From positions 1 through 64,000 of the forward strand of contig CAJTZJ010000008.1 of NCBI GenBank assembly GCA_910583925.1: DNA of 64,000 nt, read 5' to 3'. The translations under genes and the position numbers were made by a program. The notes beneath the pieces are model-generated. The model worked only from the letters and a program-made list of their open reading frames with translations, was not told where the DNA came from and ran no database searches. Every line of letters starts with the position of its first letter. Within the stretch, counting starts at the first letter, position 1. Positions 33,700-43,483 of the stretch are shown one piece after another. Source of the stretch: an uncultured Eubacterium sp. GTDB lineage: Bacteria; Bacillota; Clostridia; Oscillospirales; Acutalibacteraceae.

Positions 33700-35715
33700 T
33701 TAGTCCAGCAATGATCCGGCTTCCTGAGCAGGTGTTTTATCCGTATTATTTGAATAGTAGTAATCGATTATTGCAGAGGTGATTTCTGCTGTTTCAGTAC
33801 CCGAGCCTGCAAGCTCTACGACCGAAGCAATTGCAATTTCAGGGTTTTTGTATGGTGCGAATGTAACAAGGAAACCGTTGTTTTCTTTTTTTCCGTCTAT
33901 CCAAACCTGTGATGTACCTGTTTTGCAGGCAACAGGTGTTTTTATTTTATTGAAAACGAATCGGATACCTTGTTTGGTTGCAACAAGGCGCATACCCTCT
34001 TTTACAGCTGTAAAGGTTTTATCTGAAATAGGTAAGTCCTCAACAACGGTAATTCCTGTTTCATCAACAGAATGGTTTGAACTGTTGATAATTGCCTTAA
34101 CAAAGTGGGATTCATATCTTGTTCCGTTATTTGCAATGGTTGCACAGTAGTTTGCAAGCTGAAGCGGTGTGAAAAGATGATAGGACTGTCCGATACCTGC
34201 CTGAATCGTATCACCCATCTGCCATGCTCTGCCTAATTGCTCGGCAACAGCAGGGCTTGCAAATGTACCGGCTGCTTCCGGTATTTCAACGCCTGTTTTT
34301 TCGCCAAGTCCAAACATTTTTCCGTATTCATTGATTTTTGTAATACCAAGCTCATCAGCGCAGTTGTAGAAGAAAATGTTGCAGGAATCCTTAAGTGCAA
34401 GGCGAACATTTTCACTGCCGTGGGCTGTTTGGTCCAAACATCTAAGCGTAAGATCGTAGTAATGAAAAGTACCTGTGCATCTGAATACAGAGTCTTCATT
34501 TATAGCACCCTCTTCAAGTGCAGCACAAGCCATCATTGGCTTGAAAGTAGAACCGGGTGCATATGTACCGAGTGCAAATCTGTTCCACATCGGGTTTCTC
34601 TTATTTTTTGCAAGCTTTTCGTAATTGTCATAATAATCCTGCAAATTAAAGGTCGGATAAGAAGCGGATGCAAGAATTTCGCCTGTCTTTGTATGTTGAA
34701 CAACAACAGCGCCTGCGCCTTTGGTAAGACTTACTTCATCACAGCTTTCTTTCAGCTTATCCTGTGCAACTCTTTGCAAATCCTTGTCTATGGTAAGCAT
34801 AACCGTGTTGCCCCTGATAGGATTCTTTGTTATTTCTTCAGTAACATTTCCCTCGCTGTCTATTGTAATTGTAAGTTCGCCGGGAACACCTCGAAGTTCC
34901 TTTTCGCAAGCCGATTCAATTCCGCTTTCGCCGATAATGTCGTTTATTCCGTAGCCGTCGTCCTTAAGCTCGTTGTATTCCTCGCCATTGATTTTTCTTA
35001 CAGTGCCGAGGATATGCGGTGCTATTGTTGAATCGGTATATTCACGATAAGAAACAGCTCTTACATCTGCGCCAAGATAAGTTTTTTTATCTTCTTTGAT
35101 TGCAGCAACGGTTTCATTTTTTACATTTTCTGCTATGGTAACCGGATTTTCAATGGAAAAATACTGTGTTGTAAGCTCGTATCTTACAGCGCCTATTCTA
35201 AGAGCCGTATTTATATCGTAATTCTCCAGCTCATACATTTCAACCATAGTGTCAAAGCAGTTCTGGGCTGTTGCATATTTCTGAAGATTGAAAACCTCTT
35301 CTTTCTTCATATTCGCAATTTCTTCTTCATCATCGGTAAATGCTATTTTGCCGTTTTTGACGGTAAGAGGAAGATTGTTTACATATTCTTCTTTATTTTT
35401 ATAAAAAAGCTTTAAAAGATTATGAATGATTTCATTTCTTGCTTTATTATCCGAACGGGTTGGAAAGTATGCTGCATCAAGAATAATTGAATTTCCCTGA
35501 CGGTTCGTAACAAGAACATTGCCGTTTCTATCTACAATGTCGCCTCGTGCTGCTTCAAGAGGAACGGTATATGTACTTACATTGTTGTTTTGCTCAGTAT
35601 AAAATTCATGATTTAAAATCTGAATATTGAAAAGTTCATATCCGAATCCGCCTATCATTATGGCAACAAGCACCAAAGCAATAACGGAACGGATACTGCT
35701 GTATCTGCTTTTCAC
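33700..35715 (-). CDS. mrdA: Penicillin-binding protein 2 (elongasome transpeptidase)
   Basis: The 671-residue class B PBP has one N-terminal membrane helix, a dimerisation domain with VPLEAARGDIVDRNG, and a transpeptidase domain with STFK (active Ser; PGSTFKPMMACAALEEG), SCN (DSCNIFFYNCADELG) and KTGT (CKTGTSQVW). It cross-links peptidoglycan during side-wall growth. The start is GTG after AAAGGAGATTGCC. It is last in mreB-mreC-mreD-mrdA, the standard rod-shape operon. Confidence 0.93.
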   Translation of the reverse strand: MKSRYSSIRSVIALVLVAIMIGGFGYELFNIQILNHEFYTEQNNNVSTYTVPLEAARGDIVDRNGNVLVTNRQGNSIILDAAYFPTRSDNKARNEIIHNLLKLFYKNKEEYVNNLPLTVKNGKIAFTDDEEEIANMKKEEVFNLQKYATAQNCFDTMVEMYELENYDINTALRIGAVRYELTTQYFSIENPVTIAENVKNETVAAIKEDKKTYLGADVRAVSYREYTDSTIAPHILGTVRKINGEEYNELKDDGYGINDIIGESGIESACEKELRGVPGELTITIDSEGNVTEEITKNPIRGNTVMLTIDKDLQRVAQDKLKESCDEVSLTKGAGAVVVQHTKTGEILASASYPTFNLQDYYDNYEKLAKNKRNPMWNRFALGTYAPGSTFKPMMACAALEEGAINEDSVFRCTGTFHYYDLTLRCLDQTAHGSENVRLALKDSCNIFFYNCADELGITKINEYGKMFGLGEKTGVEIPEAAGTFASPAVAEQLGRAWQMGDTIQAGIGQSYHLFTPLQLANYCATIANNGTRYESHFVKAIINSSNHSVDETGITVVEDLPISDKTFTAVKEGMRLVATKQGIRFVFNKIKTPVACKTGTSQVWIDGKKENNGFLVTFAPYKNPEIAIASVVELAGSGTETAEITSAIIDYYYSNNTDKTPAQEAGSLLD

Positions 35716-35786
35716 GGCAATCTCCTTTCTTTCTAAAATAGTTTTGCTTTACAGAAAATTCCGAATCGGCATTTTGCTAATTAAGA

Positions 35787-36311
35787 TTAAGCCTTTATCG
35801 GGGCGTTCAGCTTTTTCTTTATCCAATTTATGAAAAACCATATAAACGGAGCAGTAAGCATTGTGTATACGGCGGACGGAAGATAAAAGCTGATAAGGCT
35901 CAGCTCAGCTCCGTGTACACCTTTGATAATGATGAAAAATAACCAATATAAAAAAGCATACACAAATGCAGATAAAGCCGAAAAAACAAAGTTTGATATA
36001 AAAGTATTTCTGATAATATAAGTAACAAGTGCAGCACAGCAGAAACAGGATATGCACATAAAGGCTGCATTAAATCCGAAATGAACAGCAGAGTTTAAAT
36101 CCCAGAATAATCCGCCGATAAGCCCCAGTATGCCTGCAAAGCCCTCATCTTCTCCCATTCCGATCATTATTGTAACCGGTAATAGCAAAAAGCATCTGGC
36201 TTCTCCGATTTCAATTGTAAGCCCATTTGTGTTCTGAATAATGGCAGCAGCTGCAATTATTAAAATATAGATTATCGTTTTACTTATTTTTTTTCTGTAT
36301 GATAAGTCCAT
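35787..36311 (-). CDS. mreD: Rod shape-determining protein MreD
   Basis: The 174-residue protein has five to six hydrophobic helices over its whole length, matching MreD, which joins MreC and PBP2 in the elongasome membrane complex. Sequence is weakly conserved in this family, so position is the main evidence: its start overlaps the mreC stop codon (TGATG) and PBP2 follows. Confidence 0.88.
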   Translation of the reverse strand: MDLSYRKKISKTIIYILIIAAAAIIQNTNGLTIEIGEARCFLLLPVTIMIGMGEDEGFAGILGLIGGLFWDLNSAVHFGFNAAFMCISCFCCAALVTYIIRNTFISNFVFSALSAFVYAFLYWLFFIIIKGVHGAELSLISFYLPSAVYTMLTAPFIWFFINWIKKKLNAPIKA

Positions 36312-37150
36312 CAGTCTGCCTCGCTGTTCTCTGTTAAAACAAGGCAGTTTGATATGTTATTGACATCAATTCCCGGCTTTATAACAGCATAGTGAGAAAC
36401 GGATATAACCTCATCGTCAATCTTTTCAACCGTACCAATAATAAGACCTTTTGGAATATTTCCGCTTATTCCGGCTGTTGATATGATAGAACCATAGGTT
36501 ACGGCTGAATCGGAAGGCAGGTTTGCCATTTTGCATTTTCCGTCAGCAGCAAGTGAGGCATCACCTGTAACATAAGATATTTCCCCTGAAACAATTTCGT
36601 ATGCCGAAACTGAAAAATCAGGGTCCAGTATGGTTTTGACAACGCTGTAATTCGGATAAGCACTGCTTATAACGCCAACAATGTAATTGCCGTAAAGAAC
36701 AGCATTGCCCTCTTTAATTCCGTTAAGTGTGCCTTTATTTATTGTGTAAGAGCCGAAAATGTCGGCGGCATCTCTTGAAATGGCAAGTGCTTCAACAAAG
36801 TTGAAATCAGGGTTATCCTCTTTGAGCTGAAGGGCATCCTTATATAACGCATTCTGCTTTTTCAGATTTTCATAATCGTTCAGCTGATTCTGAAGAGAGC
36901 CAACCTGCTTTTCAAGCTCATCTATTCTTTTTAAATATTCTGCATTTCCGCTTGCCTCTCCGAAAACATAGGATATTCCGTTTGAAATTTTGGAGGCAAC
37001 CCAGTTTGCAGGTGTAAACACTATTCCTACAACGCTTGATTGGGCAGTTTCACTGTTGCCGTTTGCTGCACAAATCAGTGCTCCGACAAGCAACAGTGAA
37101 AGAATGATTGTTATCAATTTGAAGCGTCTGCTTTTAAAAAGGTTTTTCAT
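36311..37150 (-). CDS. mreC: Rod shape-determining protein MreC
   Basis: The 279-residue protein has one N-terminal membrane helix, a coiled coil (about residues 65-110, YLKRIDELEKQVGSLQNQL) and a C-terminal double beta-barrel domain (GNYIVGVISSAYPNYSVVKT, IPKGLIIGTVEKI). It links the cytoskeleton to PBP2 outside the membrane. It begins 3 bp after mreB and overlaps mreD. Confidence 0.93.
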   Translation of the reverse strand: MKNLFKSRRFKLITIILSLLLVGALICAANGNSETAQSSVVGIVFTPANWVASKISNGISYVFGEASGNAEYLKRIDELEKQVGSLQNQLNDYENLKKQNALYKDALQLKEDNPDFNFVEALAISRDAADIFGSYTINKGTLNGIKEGNAVLYGNYIVGVISSAYPNYSVVKTILDPDFSVSAYEIVSGEISYVTGDASLAADGKCKMANLPSDSAVTYGSIISTAGISGNIPKGLIIGTVEKIDDEVISVSHYAVIKPGIDVNNISNCLVLTENSEAD

Positions 37151-37153
37151 TTT

Positions 37154-38134
37154 TTATTTCGCCCTTCTTAATTTGACTGATGCGCCGATAGCTACTGCTT
37201 CAAGCGGCATATCGGTTTTGTGAACTGCTATTTTTGTTTCCTGTGTTATAAGCTCGGGCAGTCCTCTTAAAAGTGAGGTTCCGCCTGTTATGTAAATACC
37301 TTTATCAATAATGTCTGCTGCAAGCTCCGGAAGTGTAACCTCAAGTGTTTCACGAATGGCACCGATAATTTCAGAAACAGGCACAGAAAGAACTTCTCTG
37401 ATTTCAGCAGAGGTAACTTCTATTGCGTTTGGAAGCCCATCTGTTAAATTTCTTCCTCTTACCTCCATTACAGCTTCTCCGTCATATTCCATAGCTGATC
37501 CGATTTTAAGCTTAATGTCTTCTGCTGTAATTGTTCCGATAAGAAGATTGTGGCTTTTTTTCATATAATTTATGATTGCTTCGTCAAGTGCATTTCCTGC
37601 TGTTTTAATGCTTTTTCTTGCTGCAATTCCGCCAAGAGAAATAACTGCAACATCGCATGTGCCGCCGCCGATATCAACAATCATTGAGCCTTTCGCTTCA
37701 AAAACCGGGAGTCCGACGCCGAGTGCAGCTGCCATAGGCTCTTCAATCAGCTCAACCTCCTGTGCACCTGCGGCACGAACGGCATCCTCTACAGCTCTTC
37801 TTTCAACCTCTGTTACACCGCTTGGTACGGAAATAACAACCCTTGTTTTGGTAAAGAATGAACGCTTTGAAGAGCGATATATAAAATCGTGAAGCATATC
37901 TGCTGTCATATCAAAGTCTGCGATAACACCGTCATTAAGAGGCTTAACGGCAACAATAGAGCCGGGTGTTCTGCCTATCATAGCCTTTGCTTTTTCACCT
38001 GTTGCAAGTACCCTGCGTGATTTAACATCAACCGCAACTACGGATGGCTCGCTGATTATAATTCTTCCCTTTCTGTCACATATAAGAGTGTTTTCCGTTC
38101 CTAAATCTATTCCTATATCTCTTGTAAAAATCAT
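37154..38134 (-). CDS. mreB: Rod shape-determining protein MreB (actin-like)
   Basis: MreB polymerises under the membrane and directs the elongasome. The 326-residue protein has the actin-fold phosphate 1 loop (DIGIDLGTENTLI), phosphate 2 (MIVDIGGGTCDVAVISLGG), the EPMAAALG element and the adenosine loop (GIYITGGTSLLRGL). A GAGAG site precedes the ATG. It heads the mre operon. Confidence 0.96.
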   Translation of the reverse strand: MIFTRDIGIDLGTENTLICDRKGRIIISEPSVVAVDVKSRRVLATGEKAKAMIGRTPGSIVAVKPLNDGVIADFDMTADMLHDFIYRSSKRSFFTKTRVVISVPSGVTEVERRAVEDAVRAAGAQEVELIEEPMAAALGVGLPVFEAKGSMIVDIGGGTCDVAVISLGGIAARKSIKTAGNALDEAIINYMKKSHNLLIGTITAEDIKLKIGSAMEYDGEAVMEVRGRNLTDGLPNAIEVTSAEIREVLSVPVSEIIGAIRETLEVTLPELAADIIDKGIYITGGTSLLRGLPELITQETKIAVHKTDMPLEAVAIGASVKLRRAK

Positions 38135-38249
38135 AAATATCTCTCACTTTCAACGAAGTAAAATTTTAAAATTCATATAAGGTATTATATAATAATTAAA
38201 TTTATATAACAACATAAAATTATAAAATTAACAAATTATTTTATTTATT

Positions 38250-38288
38250 TACAAAAAATATCCTATTCTTAATCAAGAATAGGATATT
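38250..38288 (-). terminator. Terminator of the deacetylase gene
   Basis: A 14-bp perfect stem (AATATCCTATTCTT / AAGAATAGGATATT) is followed on the minus strand by TTTTTTG, just past the stop codon at 38293. Confidence 0.85.
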
Positions 38289-38292
38289 GCGG

Positions 38293-39141
38293 TTAAATTG
38301 ATGTTGTAAAGGTATAGCCCTGCTCAATAATATTGTCTATTGCATCGCCTAAAACCTCAGCGTTGGATTTGCATACTGCATGAAGCAGCAGAATTGCACC
38401 ATTATGAACGGAAGATGTTATTTTTTCAAAAGCCGTTTCGTTGCTTGGCGGATTTTCTCTGTCCCAGTCTGCATAAGCAAAGCTCCAGAAAAGAGTTGAG
38501 TAGCCAAGGTCTTTCGTTAGGGCTAGTGCCTGTGCACTGAAAGCACCTTCGGGAAAACGGAAATATTTCATTTCGTATCCGAATTGCTCAGCAACATAAT
38601 CGTGAAGAATTGTAATTTCATCCCGTGCGGTTTCAACATCTATCTGAGTGAAATTATAATGCCTATAGGAATGGTTGCCGACGATATGTCCCTCATTTAT
38701 CATTCGGTTAACAAGCTCGGGATTGTCTTTAACATAATCGTAGGTGCAGAAGAAAATCGCTTTAACATTTTTCTCCTTCAATGTGTCTAAAATCTGAGAT
38801 GTATAGCCGTTTTCATAACCTTCATCAAAGGTAAGACAAATGTTTTTATCATCTGCCAGAAGCCATTTACCGTTCAAATCGGAGTATTGACTCTGAAGCT
38901 TTTCCGGATCAACGGGGCGTTCATGGTTTTGAATATTTCCGGGTCCCCATACGATGGCGTTTGTATCATAATCCGATAGGATGACACCAAGTCCTGTTGC
39001 TTCAAGTGTTGTTTCTGCCGTGTTCGTTGTTTCATTTGTTGTTGATTCTGCATTGTTTTCGGTATCATTATTGCCTTTGCTTATTGAACATCCGCAAAAC
39101 AGCAAAGCTACCGAAAGAATTGCTGCAAATATTTTTTTCAT
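38293..39141 (-). CDS. Polysaccharide deacetylase lipoprotein
   Basis: The 282-residue protein has a lipoprotein signal with lipobox LLFCGC (Cys at about 18), a Thr/Glu-rich linker, and a NodB-type deacetylase domain: motif 1 ICLTFDEGYENGYT, motif 2 VGNHSYRHYNFTQ and motif 3 FRFPEGAFS. The first motif has Asp-Glu in place of the more common Asp-Asp, so metal binding may differ slightly. It likely acts on cell-wall glycans. GGGAGGAGATT precedes the ATG. Confidence 0.88.
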   Translation of the reverse strand: MKKIFAAILSVALLFCGCSISKGNNDTENNAESTTNETTNTAETTLEATGLGVILSDYDTNAIVWGPGNIQNHERPVDPEKLQSQYSDLNGKWLLADDKNICLTFDEGYENGYTSQILDTLKEKNVKAIFFCTYDYVKDNPELVNRMINEGHIVGNHSYRHYNFTQIDVETARDEITILHDYVAEQFGYEMKYFRFPEGAFSAQALALTKDLGYSTLFWSFAYADWDRENPPSNETAFEKITSSVHNGAILLLHAVCKSNAEVLGDAIDNIIEQGYTFTTSI

Positions 39142-39213
39142 AAAAAATCTCCTCCCACAAAGTATTTTTTGCAGAAGGAGTAATAATATAAATGGTATAA
39201 TTTTTTGATTTTT

Positions 39214-40335
39214 TTAATTTTTTTCAGCATCCTCAACGCTTTTTTGTTTTAAGTAAGCGTTAATAAAGCCGTCTATATCGCCGTCCATAACAGCGTTGAT
39301 ATTACCCATTTCAAAGCCGGTTCTGTGGTCCTTTGCCATTGTGTACGGCATAAATACATAGGAACGAATCTGGCTGCCCCATGCGATTTCCTTTTGATCG
39401 CCTTTAATGTCCTCAATTCTTTCAAGATTTTCACGCTCTTTGATTTCAACAAGCTTTGATTTAAGCATTCTCATTGCAACCTCTCTGTTCTGATGCTGCG
39501 AACGCTCAATCTGGCAGGATACAACAATGCCTGTAGGAATATGAGTAAGACGAACGGCAGAAGAGGTTTTGTTTACCTTTTGTCCGCCGGCGCCCGATGC
39601 TCTGTAAACATCCATTTTAATATCTTCCTCGCGGATTTCTACTTGAACATCATCATCAATTTCCGGCATAACTTCAAGAGATGCGAATGATGTATGCCTT
39701 CTTCCGGAAGAGTCAAACGGAGAAACTCTTACAAGGCGGTGAATTCCCATTTCGCCTTTAAGATAGCCATATGCGTTTTCGCCCTCAATCAGAATGGTTG
39801 CACTTTTTAATCCTGCAACATCGCCGTCAAGATAGTCAAGCGTTGAAACCTTGTATCCATGGCGTTCGCCCCAGCGGTTATACATTCTGAAAAGCATTTC
39901 CGCCCAATCCATAGCCTCTGTGCCGCCGGCTCCTGCGTGGAAGGTTAAAAGTGCATTTTTGTTGTCAAACTCTCCGCTTAAAAGAGTTGAAAGTGTTAAG
40001 CTTTCAATTCTTTTTTCAATGTCTGAAACAGAGTCTGTGCAATCCGCAAGCAAGCTTTCGTCGCCCTCTTCGTCTGCCAGTTCAATCATAACAAGCGCAT
40101 CGTCAAAATCGGCTTTAAGCGATTCATAGCTTTCAACCTTTGCTTTAAGCGAACCGGTTTTCTTCAGCGTTTTCTGACTTTTTTCCATATTATCCCAAAA
40201 ATCAGGCGCCGCTGCTTCCGCTTCAAGCTCTTTGATTTCATTCTTAATAAGATCTATTGCAAGTGCTTCTTTTAAATTTTGAATAGGCTTTTCCGATTCA
40301 AGCAGTCTGAATCTTAAATTTTCAAATTCAATCAT
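39214..40335 (-). CDS. prfB: Peptide chain release factor 2
   Basis: RF2 reads UGA and UAA. The 373-residue protein has the anticodon-like tripeptide SPF (VRVSPFDSSGRRHTS) and the catalytic GGQ loop (ASGAGGQKVNKTSS). No programmed frameshift is present: where many bacteria have CTT TGA C near codon 25, this gene reads CTT GCA ATA in one frame (LKEALAIDL). I place the start at the second of two adjacent ATGs, 7 bp after AAGGAG. Confidence 0.95.
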   Translation of the reverse strand: MIEFENLRFRLLESEKPIQNLKEALAIDLIKNEIKELEAEAAAPDFWDNMEKSQKTLKKTGSLKAKVESYESLKADFDDALVMIELADEEGDESLLADCTDSVSDIEKRIESLTLSTLLSGEFDNKNALLTFHAGAGGTEAMDWAEMLFRMYNRWGERHGYKVSTLDYLDGDVAGLKSATILIEGENAYGYLKGEMGIHRLVRVSPFDSSGRRHTSFASLEVMPEIDDDVQVEIREEDIKMDVYRASGAGGQKVNKTSSAVRLTHIPTGIVVSCQIERSQHQNREVAMRMLKSKLVEIKERENLERIEDIKGDQKEIAWGSQIRSYVFMPYTMAKDHRTGFEMGNINAVMDGDIDGFINAYLKQKSVEDAEKN

Positions 40336-40489
40336 CATTAATCTCCTTATTTAATAAACATCGCTATTATATACAAATTAAAGAATTATTGCAAGGTATC
40401 TTGTTAAAAATATATTTACTTTATTTTAATCAATACAAGCAAAAATAATCACATTAAAATCTGTTTCACATTATTTTCGCTTGTTACGG

Positions 40490-40518
40490 TTGATTTTTTA
40501 TGTTAATATAAGTATAAT
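40490..40518 (+). promoter_or_regulatory. Promoter of the RING/DUF2628 gene
   Basis: TTGATT (40490-40495) and TATAAT (40513-40518) are 17 bp apart, 42 bp before the ATG. Confidence 0.65.
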
Positions 40519-40560
40519 TAGTTAGAATAGTAATATGTAAATTTTTTACAGGAGTTAAAA

Positions 40561-41529
40561 ATGTTTTTATACGAAAATAATAAATGCCCTGTTTGCGGCA
40601 AGGAATTTGCTGAGGGCGATGATGTTGTTTCCTGCCCTGAATGCGGAACGCCGCATCACAGGGAATGCTATAAATCGCTTGGAAAATGTGTCAATAAGGA
40701 TAAACACGGAACAGACTTTGTTTACAACAGAAACAATAATGAAGAGTCTGCTGACGCTGCGGAGATTCAAACCTTTGAGCAGTTTATTGCAGATAACGGC
40801 AAAGCATACGAAGATGAAAGTTCGGAAAGCTCGCTAAGCGAAGCTGTTGAAAACAAGGCTGAAGAAGCCAAAACGGAAGTACAACAAAAGCAGTCCTCGG
40901 AAAATGATATTGACGGTGTAAGCACTTATGATGCGGCGACCGTTGTCGGTGTCAATTCCGAAAGATTTGTAAAAAGATTTTCAAAAAACGGAAAGCTTGG
41001 CTGGAATTGGGGTGCTTTTTTCTTTGGACCGTATTATTTTATGTACCGAAAAATGTATACAGAAAGCCTTATTTTCCTTGTTCTTCCTTTTGCTGCCAGT
41101 GCAATTATCAGTAAGGTTTTTGAATCGGCTATGCTTGTGCTTAAGAATATTTATACGGAAATGTATGGCGTTATGGCAACCTATGATACAGAAAAAATGA
41201 CTGCATTTCTGAAAGAATCAATTGCAGCTCCCGAAAACAAACAGGCTTGGATGGCTGTTTTAATAACAATGGCTGTGTCTGTTCTTTTAAGAATTATTGC
41301 TGCTGTTATTGCCGATTATCAGTACCGAAAAAGGGTTGTAAAAATTATAAAAACAGTTGATGAAAAGGTTGATCTCGGCGAATCCTTTTCCTTTGTCGGT
41401 CCTGTGATGGGGAATGAGAATATGAGCCAAACGGAACTCAGAAAAATGTTTCTTGCAAAGCAGGGCGGGGTAAATGTATTTTTTCCGCTTATTCTGCTGG
41501 CAATTTCATTTTTTTCGTATATGTTTTAA
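40561..41529 (+). CDS. Membrane protein with prokaryotic RING-type zinc finger and DUF2628 domain
   Basis: The 322-residue protein opens with CPVCGKEFAEGDDVVSCPEC and then HHRECYKSLGKC, a Cys/His pattern of the prokaryotic RING finger 1 family. An acidic Glu/Ser-rich linker (about residues 55-120) leads to a DUF2628 region (GKLGWNWGAFFFGPYYFMYR) with three to four membrane helices. Function is unknown; such fusions are frequent in Clostridia. CAGGAG precedes the ATG. galU follows in the same direction. Confidence 0.8.
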   Translation: MFLYENNKCPVCGKEFAEGDDVVSCPECGTPHHRECYKSLGKCVNKDKHGTDFVYNRNNNEESADAAEIQTFEQFIADNGKAYEDESSESSLSEAVENKAEEAKTEVQQKQSSENDIDGVSTYDAATVVGVNSERFVKRFSKNGKLGWNWGAFFFGPYYFMYRKMYTESLIFLVLPFAASAIISKVFESAMLVLKNIYTEMYGVMATYDTEKMTAFLKESIAAPENKQAWMAVLITMAVSVLLRIIAAVIADYQYRKRVVKIIKTVDEKVDLGESFSFVGPVMGNENMSQTELRKMFLAKQGGVNVFFPLILLAISFFSYMF

Positions 41530-41555
41530 ATGGATTTAGTATAGAGGGCAAAAAT

Positions 41556-42443
41556 ATGAAAGTAAGAAAGGCAATAATACCTGCAGCGGGTATGGGAACA
41601 AGGGTGCTTCCCGCATCAAAGGCTGTTCCAAAGGAAATGCTTAATATTGTTGATAAGCCTGCAATTCAGTATATTGTTGAAGAGGCTTTTGCTTCGGGAA
41701 TAGAGGAAGTACTTATTATTACAAACAGAAACAAGGGTGCTATTGAGGATCATTTTGATCATTCCTTTGAGCTGGAAGCAAAGCTTTCTGAAAGTGAAGG
41801 CAAACAGAGCATACTTGATGATGTACTTGCCTGCTCTAATTTCGGAAATATATATTTTTTAAGGCAGAAGAAAACTAAGGGTCTTGGTCACGCTGTTCTT
41901 TGTGCTAAAAATTTTATCGGTAACGAGCCGTTTGCCGTCCTTTACGGCGATGATGTAATTATATCCGAAAAGCCTGTAACAAAACAGCTCTGTGATGCCT
42001 ATGAAAAATATGGCAAGGGCATTGTCGGTGTTAAAGAGGTTTCGGATGAGAATATAACAAAATATTGCTCACTAAAAACAGAGCATCTTGAAGATAATTG
42101 CTACAATTGTGTGGATATGATTGAAAAGCCGAAGCCTGAAGAAATTATGGGCAATTTTTCAATCCTTGGCAGAACGGTGCTTCCGCCGGAAATTTTTGAT
42201 ATTCTGGAGAAAACGCCTGCCGGTGCGGGCAATGAGCTTCAGCTTACAGATGCTATGAAAGTGCTTGCTCAGACAGAAGGTATGATTGCTGTTGATTATG
42301 AGGGCAAGCGTTATGATATGGGTAATAAATTCGGTATTCTGGAAGCGAATATCGAGGTTGGTCTTAATCATCCCGATACAAAGGATGCACTTAAGGCATA
42401 TATAAAGAAAATAGCTGAAAGCCTTAATGAATCGGCTTTCTGA
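41556..42443 (+). CDS. galU: UTP-glucose-1-phosphate uridylyltransferase
   Basis: GalU makes UDP-glucose for cell-surface glycans and galactose use. The 295-residue enzyme has IPAAGMGTRVLPASKAVPKEM, PAIQYIVEEAFASGIEEVLI, LGHAVLCAKNF and the sugar-binding segment GAGNELQLTDAM. Length is normal. AGAGGGC precedes the ATG. Confidence 0.96.
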   Translation: MKVRKAIIPAAGMGTRVLPASKAVPKEMLNIVDKPAIQYIVEEAFASGIEEVLIITNRNKGAIEDHFDHSFELEAKLSESEGKQSILDDVLACSNFGNIYFLRQKKTKGLGHAVLCAKNFIGNEPFAVLYGDDVIISEKPVTKQLCDAYEKYGKGIVGVKEVSDENITKYCSLKTEHLEDNCYNCVDMIEKPKPEEIMGNFSILGRTVLPPEIFDILEKTPAGAGNELQLTDAMKVLAQTEGMIAVDYEGKRYDMGNKFGILEANIEVGLNHPDTKDALKAYIKKIAESLNESAF

Positions 42444-42457
42444 ATCGAGGGAAAGTT

Positions 42458-43483
42458 TTGAACAATTATTATCAGCCGCCGCAGTTTAATCAGCCGAATT
42501 ATAATTATAACGAAGCTGTAATGAAAAGCAGATTTTATATGGAAAAGGCAAGGTTGGAAAGGAAGGAAATCAGGCATCTCGGCAATATTTTCGGTCTTGT
42601 AATTTCTGCCTTTATTCTTCTTCAGCTTGTTTGTGTTTGGCTTCTGAATGTTTTTGGATTAGAGGAATTGTACAATAATTCTGCTTTGTTTCAAACCTGC
42701 TTTGGAATTGTTGCAGTTGATTTGATTTGTATAGTAATTCCATTTGGTATAATGGCCTATATAAATAGAAAAAAGTATACTGTTGATATTATTCCTACCA
42801 AAAAGGTTTCCGGCAAGGATATGTATTTATGGGTAACCTTCGGTATGTTTTGCTGTATTGCGGCAAATTATGCTGTTGGAATTGTTGTTGCATTTTTTCA
42901 GGCATTAGGTCATGATCCGCTGCAGTATGAAACTCCGGAGCCTGATTCCTTTGTAACAAGTATTGCAATAGCTATCGGAACAGCAGTTATGCCGGCTCTT
43001 TGCGAAGAATTTGGTATGCGATGCTGTGGATTAGGCTTATTGAGAAAGCATGGTAAGGCTTTCGGCGTTATCGCTGTTTCTATTGTTTTCGGATTAATGC
43101 ATGCCAATTTGGTACAGTTTGTTTTTGCAACTCTTGTCGGTTTGATTTTAGGCTATGTAACTGTTAAAACAGATAGCATTGTTCCTGCTGTTGTGATTCA
43201 TTTGCTTAATAATTCCATGAGTGTTGTTACAAGTATTGCCAAGCATTTTGCCGGTGTGCAAACAGAGGATATAACCGTTTGGTTCTTTGTCGGCTGGCTT
43301 GTTCTCGGCGGTATTTCTGCTCTTATTCTTGGCTTTAAGGGCTATTTTAGAAAGAGTGAAAGAACAATTTCAGAGCCGTTTCAGAATACAACAGGCAAAA
43401 AGATTTCAGTATTTTTCTTTGTGCCGGGTATGATATTCCCATTTCTGTATTTTGTAATTTCAATTATAGCAACAATCAGATGA
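42458..43483 (+). CDS. CPBP-family intramembrane glutamic protease
   Basis: The 341-residue protein has about eight hydrophobic helices and the CPBP motifs: EEFGMR (motif 1, catalytic Glu-Glu-x3-Arg, near residue 187), FGLMHAN (motif 2) and HLLNN (motif 3). An N-terminal tail of about 20 residues is rich in Asn, Gln, Tyr and Pro. The start is TTG, 7 bp after GAGGGA. Its stop codon overlaps the tadA start by 4 bp. Confidence 0.9.
   Translation: MNNYYQPPQFNQPNYNYNEAVMKSRFYMEKARLERKEIRHLGNIFGLVISAFILLQLVCVWLLNVFGLEELYNNSALFQTCFGIVAVDLICIVIPFGIMAYINRKKYTVDIIPTKKVSGKDMYLWVTFGMFCCIAANYAVGIVVAFFQALGHDPLQYETPEPDSFVTSIAIAIGTAVMPALCEEFGMRCCGLGLLRKHGKAFGVIAVSIVFGLMHANLVQFVFATLVGLILGYVTVKTDSIVPAVVIHLLNNSMSVVTSIAKHFAGVQTEDITVWFFVGWLVLGGISALILGFKGYFRKSERTISEPFQNTTGKKISVFFFVPGMIFPFLYFVISIIATIR

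Noticed and set aside
33090..33700. T-box leader before hisS
   Set aside because: The conserved T-box sequence and a specifier stem are not seen on the minus strand; only a short terminator hairpin lies before hisS.
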